From Methylovulum sp. (GTDB taxonomy: Bacteria; Pseudomonadota; Gammaproteobacteria; Methylococcales; Methylomonadaceae): a DNA stretch of 10,175 nt. The stretch's first letter is position 1. Each line of letters starts with the position of its first letter. A program made the translations under genes and the position numbers. Location: contig JAQTNZ010000042.1 of the NCBI GenBank assembly GCA_028713595.1, forward strand, positions 1-10,175. Reading direction: 5' to 3'. Shown piece after piece: positions 1 to 8,143 of this stretch. The notes beneath the pieces are model-generated. The model made no database searches. It saw nothing but the letters and a program-made list of their open reading frames with translations, and was not told where the DNA came from.

Positions 1-1275
1 TTGCTTATAAGCGGCTTTGGCTACTTCGGCGGCTTTGGCGTAGCCGATGATGGGGTTTAACGCCGTCACTAAAATCGGATTTCTCGCCAAAGCTTGTTGC
101 AGGTTATCTTGCCTGACAGTAAAACCGGCAATAGCCTTGTCCGCGAGTAAGCGGCTGACGTTGCTTAATAGCTCGATGCTTTGCAGGATATTATAAGCAA
201 TCACAGGCAGCATGACATTTAACTGGAAGCTGCCGGATTGTCCGGCAATAGTGATGGTCGCATCATTGCCGATGACTTGTGCCGCCACCATCGCCGTGGC
301 TTCTGGGATGACCGGATTGACTTTGCCCGGCATAATACTGCTGCCCGGTTGCAAGGCGGGCAGTTCAATCTCGCCCAAACCCGCCAAGGGGCCGCTGTTC
401 ATCCAACGCAAATCATTGGCGATTTTCATCAAGCTAACCGCGATGACCTTCAATTGGCCGGATAGCTCGACAATGGCATCTTGGCAACTCAAACCCTCAA
501 AAAACGATTCGTTCGGGGTGAACGGCAAGCCGGTTTCCGCACTTAAAACTTGCGCAAATTGTTCGGCAAAACGGGGATCGGCATTAATCCCCGTGCCAAC
601 CGCTGTGCCGCCTTGGGCGAGTTTATACACACGCGGTAATGTGGCTTCCAGACGGTCACTGGCGTTGCGGATTTGCAAAGCCCAACCGCCCAGCTCTTGG
701 CTCATACGCACTGGCATGGCATCCATCAAATGGGTACGACCCGTTTTAGTGACATGGTCTAAAGACGCGGCTTTTTGCCCGATAACCTCAGCCAGATACG
801 CCAAACTGGGCAACAACGCTTGCTGGCATTCCAGCGCGGCACTGACATGGATGGCGGTGGGGATGACATCATTGCTGCTTTGCCCCATGTTGACATGGTC
901 GTTAGCACTGACCGCCTTACCGGCAAGTTGACTGGCCAAGTGCGCCAGCACTTCGTTGACATTCATATTGGTGCTGGTACCTGAGCCGGTTTGGAACACA
1001 TCCACCGGAAACTGCTCGCCATGCTGGCCGCTGATGACCTGCTCGGCGGCGGCGATAATCGCCTGCGCCAATTCGGCATCGAGTTCACCCAAATCACAAT
1101 TGACTTGGGCGGCGGTTTTTTTAATCAATGCCACGGTTTTGATAAACGCGGGCGGCATGGTCAGGCCACTGATGGGGAAGTTGTCCACGGCGCGTTGGGT
1201 TTGCGCCGCGTACAAAGCCTGCACCGGCACTTGCAACTCGCCCATACTATCTTTTTCTAATCGGTATTCAGTCAT
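1..1275 (-). CDS. fumC: Class II fumarate hydratase, C-terminus cut off by window edge
   Basis: Fumarase C catalyses the reversible hydration of fumarate to L-malate in the TCA cycle; it is a cytosolic, iron-independent homotetramer. The reading frame is open from the ATG at 1275 to base 1, giving 425 codons; family members have about 460, so roughly 35 C-terminal residues lie outside. Family blocks appear in order: a GSGTSTNMNVNE segment around residues 97-108, GQSSND at 131-136, GRTHLMDAMP from about 179 with the catalytic-site His at 182, and the signature loop GSSIMPGKVNPV at 311-322. The visible end, with ALNPIIGYAKAAEVAKAAY, matches the usual C-terminal domain. The start is supported by AGAGG nine bases upstream of the ATG. 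The first eight bases overlap the end of the glutaredoxin-like gene, so translational coupling is likely. I found no frameshift or stop on reading every codon. Confidence 0.97.
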   Translation of the reverse strand, partial: MTEYRLEKDSMGELQVPVQALYAAQTQRAVDNFPISGLTMPPAFIKTVALIKKTAAQVNCDLGELDAELAQAIIAAAEQVISGQHGEQFPVDVFQTGSGTSTNMNVNEVLAHLASQLAGKAVSANDHVNMGQSSNDVIPTAIHVSAALECQQALLPSLAYLAEVIGQKAASLDHVTKTGRTHLMDAMPVRMSQELGGWALQIRNASDRLEATLPRVYKLAQGGTAVGTGINADPRFAEQFAQVLSAETGLPFTPNESFFEGLSCQDAIVELSGQLKVIAVSLMKIANDLRWMNSGPLAGLGEIELPALQPGSSIMPGKVNPVIPEATAMVAAQVIGNDATITIAGQSGSFQLNVMLPVIAYNILQSIELLSNVSRLLADKAIAGFTVRQDNLQQALARNPILVTALNPIIGYAKAAEVAKAAYKQ

Positions 1276-1516
1276 GCCTTAATGCCTCTATATAGTGCTC
1301 AACGTTAATCAGATCGAAAGGCCAGCATAAGTCTGCCGCCGTTTCGGGATGGTATAAAACCGGAATACGGATGGCGTAACAGGCTTGCCAATGTTCCATA
1401 TCGGCAATGTCCACACTGTCCACCGCCACACAACCAAGCGGCAACTGGGCGATAATCGCCTCCGCCTGTTCGCACAAATGGCAACCTGCGGTGCCTAACA
1501 GTAATAAACGTATCAT
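1268..1516 (-). CDS. Small glutaredoxin-like thiol-disulfide protein (DUF836-type)
   Basis: An 82-residue thioredoxin-fold protein of the short glutaredoxin-like family. A beta strand (IRLLLLGT) leads into a CxxC redox motif, Cys12-His-Leu-Cys15, followed by a helix starting EQAEAIIAQL. A cis-proline-like segment (IRIPVLYHPE) and a short C-terminal helix follow. These features support a cytosolic dithiol redox role, but the substrate cannot be told from the sequence. I chose the ATG at 1516 over the TTG one codon earlier because TAGGT lies six bases upstream and the ATG begins the usual strand. It starts six bases after the UPF0114 gene stops and overlaps fumC by eight bases, so it sits inside an operon. 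Family assignment is good; biological role is unknown. Confidence 0.85.
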   Translation of the reverse strand: MIRLLLLGTAGCHLCEQAEAIIAQLPLGCVAVDSVDIADMEHWQACYAIRIPVLYHPETAADLCWPFDLINVEHYIEALRHD

Positions 1517-1522
1517 CAATAC

Positions 1523-2035
1523 CTAATGGGAATGTTTAGTGAGCTTGTCCAAATAACCCATGAGTAGGGCGGACACGACCAAGGTCAGATGGATAACTAC
1601 ATACCAAAGCAATTTATCATTGGCGGTGGCATTGATGTTCATGAAAATTTTCAAGAGATGGATGGATGAAATCGCCACAATCGAGGTCGCCACCTTCATC
1701 TTCATTGAGCCATAATCGTGGGTACCCAGCCACTCCAGCTTCTCGGTACCGGCACTAATATCCAAGCGCGAGACAAAGTTTTCATAGCCGCTGAACATAA
1801 TCAACACAATTAGGCTACCGACCAGCGACAAGTCTATCAACGTCAGCAACGTCAGGATGAAATCGGTCTCACTGATAGTGAAGATAATCGGCAAAAAGTG
1901 ATAAAGCGCTTCAAAGAATTTTACAAACAACGCCAATAAAGCGAAGCTCATACCCGCGTAAATTGGAGCCAAAACCCAACGGCTGGCATACATTAGACGT
2001 TCAAGAGTGTGTTCTATCTGTTGGGGTAGGGACAT
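1523..2035 (-). CDS. UPF0114 family inner-membrane protein (YqhA-like)
   Basis: A 170-residue membrane protein of the UPF0114/YqhA family, whose function is not established. Hydrophobic segments lie at about 20-40, 59-81, 112-132 and 143-162, suggesting four transmembrane helices. The family signature [14 protein letters not shown] is at 80-93, between helices 2 and 3. A second conserved block, [22 protein letters not shown], is at about 111-132. The N-terminal [17 protein letters not shown] also fits the family. The length is normal. The start is the ATG at 2035; no clear Shine-Dalgarno precedes it, only an AT-rich stretch. It begins 28 bases after ligA stops and ends six bases before the glutaredoxin-like gene, so it probably shares their transcript. 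Its name conveys similarity only. Confidence 0.9.
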   Translation of the reverse strand: MSLPQQIEHTLERLMYASRWVLAPIYAGMSFALLALFVKFFEALYHFLPIIFTISETDFILTLLTLIDLSLVGSLIVLIMFSGYENFVSRLDISAGTEKLEWLGTHDYGSMKMKVATSIVAISSIHLLKIFMNINATANDKLLWYVVIHLTLVVSALLMGYLDKLTKHSH

Positions 2036-2063
2036 TTTTAGATACCGGAAAATTTTGCCGATA

Positions 2064-4169
<2,106 letters not shown>

Positions 4170-4193
4170 GTCTTGCGCTCATGGCAACCCGCC

Positions 4194-5372
4194 TTAACCT
4201 GGGTGTTCCAACAGCCCGGCCAAGGCGCAGGCATTGTGGAAATCAATCACCCGATCCAAAGGCAGATGGGTGGCCTGGGCGATACCTGGCAAGCTAAAGG
4301 CTTTGTTGGCGGTCATGTACGCGGTGAGCGGAAAAATATAGCGCTCGTCCATGATGGAGGCGGATTCCCTGAGCAAAGCCTTATCGGGCCAGCCATTCAG
4401 GCGCACAGGAGTATCCAATTGATACCCGTAAAGCAAGCGGCCTTGTGAAGCATACAAGACGGCCCGAAATTGCAAATCGGCCAGCGGATGTCCGGGCAGT
4501 TTCGGCAAGGCCGCCTCTTTTTTCCGGCGCACCCATGTCCGTCCGACTTGCACCAGCTCTTCCTTACCACTACCACCCTCCACGATAGTCACTTCCAAGC
4601 CCGACAAGGGCGTGGCACAGAGTTTGCCAAAAGCCGCCGGCTCCAATTCTGTATAATATTTGCTTTCAGCGGGGGCAATAAACAAAGGTAGGCCACCTGC
4701 CAGTGAACAACGCCGGATTTGCCGGTCGGCTTTGGCCTTTTCCAGCAATCCCGGCAGATAATTGGCCGGATTAAAGACATTGTCCACTTCTATCAGGCCA
4801 ATAATGGCACAGGCATTATAAAAATCAAATATTTGTGGTAATGGTATTCCTGTGGCGGCGGCTATGCTGGTTAAGGCCACGTTGGCGTCCAACATAAACG
4901 CCGCCAATATCGGATCATCTGCCCGATGGAAGAAGCGCGAAAAATCGGGGCAAGCCATCAAGTGGACAGGGGTATCGGCATGGCAGCCTTGCAACAATTG
5001 CCCCTCTGAGGCGCACAAGGTGGCATACCAGAGCAGCTCCGGCAAGGGGCGGCCCACCAGTTCCGCGCTTTCCGTTTGGGTTTTACGATGAATGACCATC
5101 CGGCCCGCCTGCACATCCGCCTCTTTTTTCGGCCCAGGATGCCAATCAGGCAGGGGCTTTACGTCCAAATCAAAGGGTGCGGCAAGACATAAGGAACGTA
5201 GCGCCTGAATATCGCGTGCGGTGCTATAGTAGAGGTGTTCCGATGGGACCAAATAGACATCGGGACAACTGGGATGGACGCAATGACGGGTGATACCATC
5301 GGCGACCGCTTTTTGTATCAAACCCAGAAAATGGAATGCGGGATTGAAATTGCCTTCTAATGGTTGGGTCAT
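4194..5372 (-). CDS. Unrecognised protein with two tandem copies of one ~187-residue domain
   Basis: I do not recognise this 392-residue protein. It has no signal peptide and no obvious membrane segment, so it is probably cytosolic. It is an internal duplication: residues 10-195 and 201-389 align almost end to end. Both copies start with NPA, continue G-L-I/L then R-x-C, and carry a YY pair (48-49 and 239-240). They share LYASQGRLLYGYQLDTPVRL (306-325, matching 119-138). Each ends in a block like IAQATHLPLDRVIDFHNACALAGLLE (364-389, matching 170-195). That ending looks like a winged-helix or helix-turn-helix unit (inference only). The copies are clearly diverged, so the duplication is old. 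The ATG at 5372 is preceded by AGGAG at a long spacing of 14 bases. It lies 105 bases upstream of ligA on the same strand and is divergent from amtB, with which it shares a control region. Confidence 0.85.
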   Translation of the reverse strand: MTQPLEGNFNPAFHFLGLIQKAVADGITRHCVHPSCPDVYLVPSEHLYYSTARDIQALRSLCLAAPFDLDVKPLPDWHPGPKKEADVQAGRMVIHRKTQTESAELVGRPLPELLWYATLCASEGQLLQGCHADTPVHLMACPDFSRFFHRADDPILAAFMLDANVALTSIAAATGIPLPQIFDFYNACAIIGLIEVDNVFNPANYLPGLLEKAKADRQIRRCSLAGGLPLFIAPAESKYYTELEPAAFGKLCATPLSGLEVTIVEGGSGKEELVQVGRTWVRRKKEAALPKLPGHPLADLQFRAVLYASQGRLLYGYQLDTPVRLNGWPDKALLRESASIMDERYIFPLTAYMTANKAFSLPGIAQATHLPLDRVIDFHNACALAGLLEHPG

Positions 5373-5426
5373 GGTCGGCTCACTGACTCCTGCGGGACGT
5401 TTGAGGTCATAATGATTTAACTACCA

Positions 5427-5442
5427 AGCATAAATTATGCCG
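5427..5442 (-). promoter_or_regulatory. Possible sigma-54 promoter for the duplicated-domain gene
   Basis: Read on the minus strand this is CGGCAT, AATTT, ATGCT. Against the consensus TGGCAC-N5-TTGCW it keeps the GG and GC dinucleotides at the right spacing and has three mismatches. The predicted start near 5417 would leave a leader of about 45 bases. The motif sits on a 13-base palindrome, so it could also be an operator or a chance match. Confidence 0.3.
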
Positions 5443-5532
5443 AAATAAATAAGTCCACGGCAATGCCTTAACAATGGCAAAAGCCGATGCGGCAAGGTTT
5501 ACGGGCCGTAAATAGGATATGCCCCCCCTCTA

Positions 5533-5606
5533 CGCACCACACCCTTCGCTAGACCAACTGGATGTGCCGTCAGGGTGTGTGCGGCCCCGTTTAGCCACGC
5601 CGCACA
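5533..5606. repeat. Two mutually exclusive stem-loops sharing one arm
   Basis: The arm at 5533-5545 (CGCACCACACCCT) pairs with 5572-5583 (AGGGTGTGTGCG), giving twelve pairs with one bulge and a 26-base loop. The segment 5578-5585 (TGTGCGGC) instead pairs perfectly with 5599-5606 (GCCGCACA) across a 13-base loop. The two structures compete for TGTGCG. No T-run follows either on the plus strand, so there is no classical terminator. Whether this is transcribed is unknown. Confidence 0.45.
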
Positions 5607-5655
5607 TCAAGGCGAAAATACACCCATTTAAACAGCCATTAGTCAGAAAAAATCC

Positions 5656-5672
5656 TGCAATCATATCGTGCA
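5656..5672. promoter_or_regulatory. NtrC-type binding site (distal)
   Basis: TGCAAT, CATAT, CGTGCA matches the NtrC dyad TGCACC-N5-GGTGCA at the outer bases with three inner mismatches. Its centre is 31 bp from the proximal site, about three helical turns, like the paired enhancer sites of enterobacterial glnA. Confidence 0.6.
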
Positions 5673-5686
5673 TAGGCTCTTATTTT

Positions 5687-5703
5687 TGCACCAAATAAGT
5701 GCA
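5687..5703. promoter_or_regulatory. NtrC-type binding site (proximal)
   Basis: TGCACC, AAATA, AGTGCA matches the NtrC consensus TGCACC-N5-GGTGCA with a single mismatch. Its centre is about 87 bp upstream of the predicted amtB start point, a normal enhancer distance for a sigma-54 promoter. Confidence 0.75.
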
Positions 5704-5755
5704 AATAAGCATTCCACCAATCCCGCCCTACCTAGCAAGCCGTATTCGGTAACGT

Positions 5756-5771
5756 TGGCATAAATCTGGCA
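5756..5771 (+). promoter_or_regulatory. Sigma-54 (-24/-12) promoter of amtB
   Basis: TGGCAT, AAATC, TGGCA fits TGGCAC-N5-TTGCA with two mismatches and intact GG (5757-5758) and GC (5769-5770). Transcription would start near 5782, leaving a leader of about 98 bases. Together with the two NtrC dyads upstream, it predicts activation of amtB under nitrogen limitation. Confidence 0.75.
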
Positions 5772-5806
5772 TAAATAATGCTCAAGCTTTTGAATATACG
5801 CGCTTT

Positions 5807-5828
5807 TCGCCATCATTAATGATGGCGA
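5807..5828. repeat. Perfect 22-bp palindrome in the amtB leader
   Basis: Bases 5807-5817 (TCGCCATCATT) are exactly mirrored by 5818-5828. As RNA it would give an eight-pair stem with the six-base loop AUUAAU, about 25 bases after the predicted start point. As DNA it would suit a dimeric regulator. No T-run follows, so it is not a terminator. Confidence 0.65.
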
Positions 5829-5879
5829 CACGATAATTGAATGCGTTAGGCAAGATAACCCGTGTCAGGAGAATTTTAT

Positions 5880-7271
5880 ATGAAAAACCGATTGAGGCCT
5901 TTAGCATTATTAGCCCCCTTATTCCATGCTGGCGCAGCGGCGGCGGAACAGGCGGCCTTGCCCATCCCCAACAAGGGCGACACCAGTTGGATGATTGTCG
6001 CCACAGTGCTGGTCATTTTGATGACCATACCCGGACTGGCCCTTTTTTACGCGGGGATGGTACGCGCAAAAAACACCCTCTCGGTACTGATGCAGGTCTT
6101 TATGACCTTTTGCCTAGTTGCCGTCTTATGGGCCTTATACGGCTACAGCATCGCCTTTACCGAAGGCAACATTTTCTTCGGCGGCTTCGACAAAGCGTTT
6201 CTCAGTGGCATCAGCACCGACTCGGTAGTGGCGACGTTCAGCAAAGGCGTATATATCCCCGAGTATATTTATGTGATGTTCCAATTGACCTTTGCCGCCA
6301 TTACCCCCGCCCTGATTATCGGGGCGTTTGCAGAGCGCATCAAATTCGCTGCGGTGCTGCTGTTTATCCTGTTATGGTTCACCTTCTCTTACCTGCCTAT
6401 TGCCCACATGGTCTGGTATTGGGCAGGGCCTGACGCGTATACCGATGCCGAAGCGGCCAGCACGGCCACCGCCACCGCCGGATTTATTTTTCAAAAAGGG
6501 GCATTGGATTTTGCCGGCGGCACGGTCGTGCATATTAATGCCGGTATTTCCGGCTTGGTCGGTTGCTTGATGATCGGTAAGCGCCTTGGCTTTGGCGAGG
6601 AGCCAATGGCCCCGCATAACGTACCGATGACTATGACGGGCGCGGCTTTATTATGGGTGGGTTGGTTTGGTTTTAATGTCGGCTCCAACTTGGAGGCGAA
6701 CGGTGCTGCTGGATTGGTGTTTGCCAACACCTTGCTGGCTACCGCTTCCGCCGCATTATCCTGGATGATGGTCGAATGGTTAAGACGTGGAACCCCCAGT
6801 ATGTTGGGCGGGGCATCAGGTGCGGTTGCGGGCCTGGTCGCCATTACCCCCGCGTGTGGTTGGGCTGGGCCCATGGGTGCTATCGTACTCGGTTTGTTCG
6901 CGGGCGCGATCTGCTTTTGGGCGGTGACGGAATTAAAAAATGCCTTGGGCTACGATGACTCTTTGGATGTCTTCGGCGTACACTGTGTCAGCGGCATCCT
7001 GGGGTCACTGGGCACCGCCGTTGTCGCCTCGCCTGCCCTAGGTGGCACGGGCGTTTATGACTACGTCATCAACGGTGTTGGCGAATACAGCATTTTTACC
7101 CAAATGCAAAGCCAGCTCTGGGGGGTACTGTTGACTTTGCTATGGTCGGGCGGCGTATCATTTATCGCCTATAAAATAGTCGATATGCTGGTTGGCCTGC
7201 GCGTCAGCGAAGACTTTGAACGCCAAGGGCTGGATATCAGCGAACATGGCGAGATTGCTTATCACGATTAA
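5880..7271 (+). CDS. amtB: Ammonium channel AmtB
   Basis: AmtB conducts ammonium across the inner membrane and is normally gated by the PII protein GlnK. The 463-residue product begins with a cleavable signal peptide (MKNRLRPLALLAPL then an Ala-rich stretch to about residue 22), as in E. coli AmtB. Key residues can be placed by family motifs: the Phe gate residue near 138 (QLTFAAITPALI), Asp210 and His218 in ALDFAGGTVVHINAG, Ser269 in GFNVGS, and the second pore His368 in FGVHCVSG. The C-terminal tail LRVSEDFERQGLDISEHGEIAY is the family's PII-contact region. A loop insertion at about 183-205 is Ala/Thr-rich. The ATG at 5880 has AGGAG eight bases upstream and starts the signal peptide; the in-frame GTG at 5862 is rejected because the Shine-Dalgarno lies downstream of it. 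No glnK is adjacent in this window. Control is probably by NtrC and sigma-54. Confidence 0.96.
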   Translation: MKNRLRPLALLAPLFHAGAAAAEQAALPIPNKGDTSWMIVATVLVILMTIPGLALFYAGMVRAKNTLSVLMQVFMTFCLVAVLWALYGYSIAFTEGNIFFGGFDKAFLSGISTDSVVATFSKGVYIPEYIYVMFQLTFAAITPALIIGAFAERIKFAAVLLFILLWFTFSYLPIAHMVWYWAGPDAYTDAEAASTATATAGFIFQKGALDFAGGTVVHINAGISGLVGCLMIGKRLGFGEEPMAPHNVPMTMTGAALLWVGWFGFNVGSNLEANGAAGLVFANTLLATASAALSWMMVEWLRRGTPSMLGGASGAVAGLVAITPACGWAGPMGAIVLGLFAGAICFWAVTELKNALGYDDSLDVFGVHCVSGILGSLGTAVVASPALGGTGVYDYVINGVGEYSIFTQMQSQLWGVLLTLLWSGGVSFIAYKIVDMLVGLRVSEDFERQGLDISEHGEIAYHD

Positions 7272-7325
7272 GCTATAGTTATTTGGCTATTTCCCCCTCT
7301 TTCAACGCTTACTCTTCCAAATCGC

Positions 7326-7360
7326 ACAGTGCGTACCCAAGCTTTAGCGGGACGCACTGT
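7326..7360. repeat. Inverted repeat 3' of amtB
   Basis: ACAGTGCGT at 7326-7334 is mirrored by ACGCACTGT at 7352-7360. The pairing extends inward by CCC/GGG after a one-base bulge, giving twelve pairs around the loop AAGCTTTAGC. It lies 54 bases after the amtB stop. No T-run follows, so it may protect the mRNA 3' end or be a dispersed palindromic unit rather than an intrinsic terminator. Confidence 0.55.
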
Positions 7361-7396
7361 ATATCTCCCCTATACGAAACACCTAGTTGGAAACAT

Positions 7397-7416
7397 GCCT
7401 TTTAATTAGGCTTTTT
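7397..7416 (+). terminator. Weak intrinsic terminator candidate for amtB
   Basis: GCCT, TTTAATT, AGGC is followed directly by TTTTT. The stem is only four pairs, so this is marginal. It lies about 125 bases after the amtB stop and beyond the stronger hairpin that lacks a T-run. Confidence 0.3.
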
Positions 7417-7517
7417 AACCGACAAAAATTCAACCAGCTGATTTTTATAGCCCATACCTAAACTCACAGCGCATCCGGCAGTGCAAAAAACTAGCTTTTC
7501 GAACAGAGGGCGGATTA

Positions 7518-7547
7518 TTCACTACCCAAGATTTAATGGGCTATAAT
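7518..7547 (+). promoter_or_regulatory. Probable sigma-70 promoter of the lipoprotein gene
   Basis: A perfect -10 hexamer TATAAT at 7542-7547 is preceded, after 18 bases, by TTCACT at 7518-7523 (four of six matches to TTGACA). Transcription would begin near 7554, giving a leader of about 67 bases. The -10 overlaps a small inverted repeat (7536-7542 with 7556-7562). Confidence 0.45.
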
Positions 7548-7620
7548 CTTCCTAAAGCCCATACAAGATTAACCTCAATGTATTGGCCTCCCCTCCTGCC
7601 AGCCATTTAGGTATCGCCCC

Positions 7621-8052
7621 ATGAAACGATTGCTTATCATCTTACTGTTGCTTACCGTGACCGCTTGCTCCGACAAGCCTGGCGACCGCGAAATACAAAA
7701 CCAAGTGCTGCCTTTGTTGGCACCACCCAGCAGCAAAGACATTGCCGAGATTAAGAACCTGCGCAAAACTAACGGCTATGAAACCAATGACAACACCTAT
7801 ACCGTTGATATTGCTTATGACGTGGTCTTTAAGGTCAGTTACGCCGATTTAGCCAAAAAAACCATGCCCAAAACCCCGGATAACCTTATCGAAGGCTTGC
7901 AAGGTTTTATTACGGGCTTGAATTTGTTGGGGTTAAATGTCAGCTACGGTAACTTTAAAGCGGGTGACAGCTTTCTCAAGCAAGACCGCCTGACCTTTAT
8001 CAAAACCGAAAACGGCTGGATGCTTTCAGAGCCACCCCAATCGCCGTTGTAA
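7621..8052 (+). CDS. Small lipoprotein of unknown function
   Basis: A 143-residue predicted lipoprotein that I cannot assign to a family. It opens with MKRLL and a run of hydrophobic residues, then the lipobox Val13-Thr-Ala-Cys16, so Cys16 should be lipidated after signal peptidase II cleavage. Ser17 at the +2 position, with no Asp, favours the outer membrane under the Lol rule (inference). The mature part is about 128 residues and has no further cysteine. It alternates short strand-like segments (NTYTVDIAYDVVFKVSY, RLTFIKTENGWML) with one Gly/Leu-rich helix region (GLQGFITGLNLLGLNV). This resembles small periplasmic beta-sheet folds, but that is a guess. The start is the ATG at 7621 with TTAGGT about nine bases upstream. 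It is monocistronic and convergent with hicB. The pattern of a signal peptide plus an open frame makes it a real gene. Confidence 0.85.
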   Translation: MKRLLIILLLLTVTACSDKPGDREIQNQVLPLLAPPSSKDIAEIKNLRKTNGYETNDNTYTVDIAYDVVFKVSYADLAKKTMPKTPDNLIEGLQGFITGLNLLGLNVSYGNFKAGDSFLKQDRLTFIKTENGWMLSEPPQSPL

Positions 8053-8087
8053 GGAGCGCTCATTCACAGGCCAGCGGGCTTAGTTTT

Positions 8088-8139
8088 GCCCTGTTGCTTA
8101 GGGCGATCAACCCATCTGAAAACCGTAATTTTCAAATGG
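8088..8139. terminator. Two hairpins between the convergent lipoprotein and hicB genes
   Basis: GCCCT (8088-8092) pairs with AGGGC (8100-8104) around a seven-base loop. CCAT-C-TGAAAA (8112-8122) pairs with TTTTCA-A-ATGG (8129-8139), ten pairs with one mismatch. The second could stop transcripts from both sides, but neither has a proper T-tract after it, so terminator function is only a possibility. Confidence 0.3.
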
Positions 8140-8143
8140 CGCG

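Larger units (their letters stand above)
5373..5879. promoter_or_regulatory. 507-base divergent control region between the duplicated-domain gene and amtB
   Basis: I see no convincing gene here. Besides the promoter and NtrC sites listed separately, it contains short dyads at 5428-5440 (GCATAA, A, TTATGC) and 5498-5512 (TTTACGG, G, CCGTAAA), a pair of alternative stems at 5533-5606, a run of seven C at 5522-5528, and a 22-bp perfect palindrome near amtB. Two short ORFs in it (5562-5594 plus, 5530-5607 minus) lack ribosome binding sites. Confidence 0.7.
7272..7620. other. 349-base non-coding stretch between amtB and the lipoprotein gene
   Basis: No ORF here has a credible start and ribosome binding site. 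It contains the hairpin at 7326-7360, a weak terminator candidate at 7397-7416, the promoter at 7518-7547 and several short repeats of the ATGGGCT/AGCCCAT type (7446-7455, 7536-7545, 7556-7562). Base composition is more AT-rich than the flanking genes. Confidence 0.6.

Noticed and set aside
212..1282. Plus-strand ORFs across the left end (212-931, 956-1282 and others)
   Set aside because: They lie antisense to an unbroken fumC frame that carries all family motifs, and their products have no recognisable features.
1517..1519. TTG as the start of the glutaredoxin-like gene
   Set aside because: An ATG follows immediately with a better-spaced TAGGT; the extra residue adds nothing.
5562..5594. 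Ten-codon plus-strand ORF as a leader peptide for amtB
   Set aside because: It lies upstream of the predicted sigma-54 start and has no Shine-Dalgarno.
5530..5607. 25-codon minus-strand ORF in the divergent control region
   Set aside because: No ribosome binding site, low-complexity product, and the stretch is explained by the alternative stem-loops.
5862..5864. GTG as the amtB start
   Set aside because: The AGGAG lies downstream of it and fits the ATG at 5880, which begins a proper signal peptide.
5837..6433. 198-codon plus-strand ORF overlapping the start of amtB
   Set aside because: It is in a different frame from amtB, which shows all pore residues; the overlapping product is Arg/His-rich with no family features.
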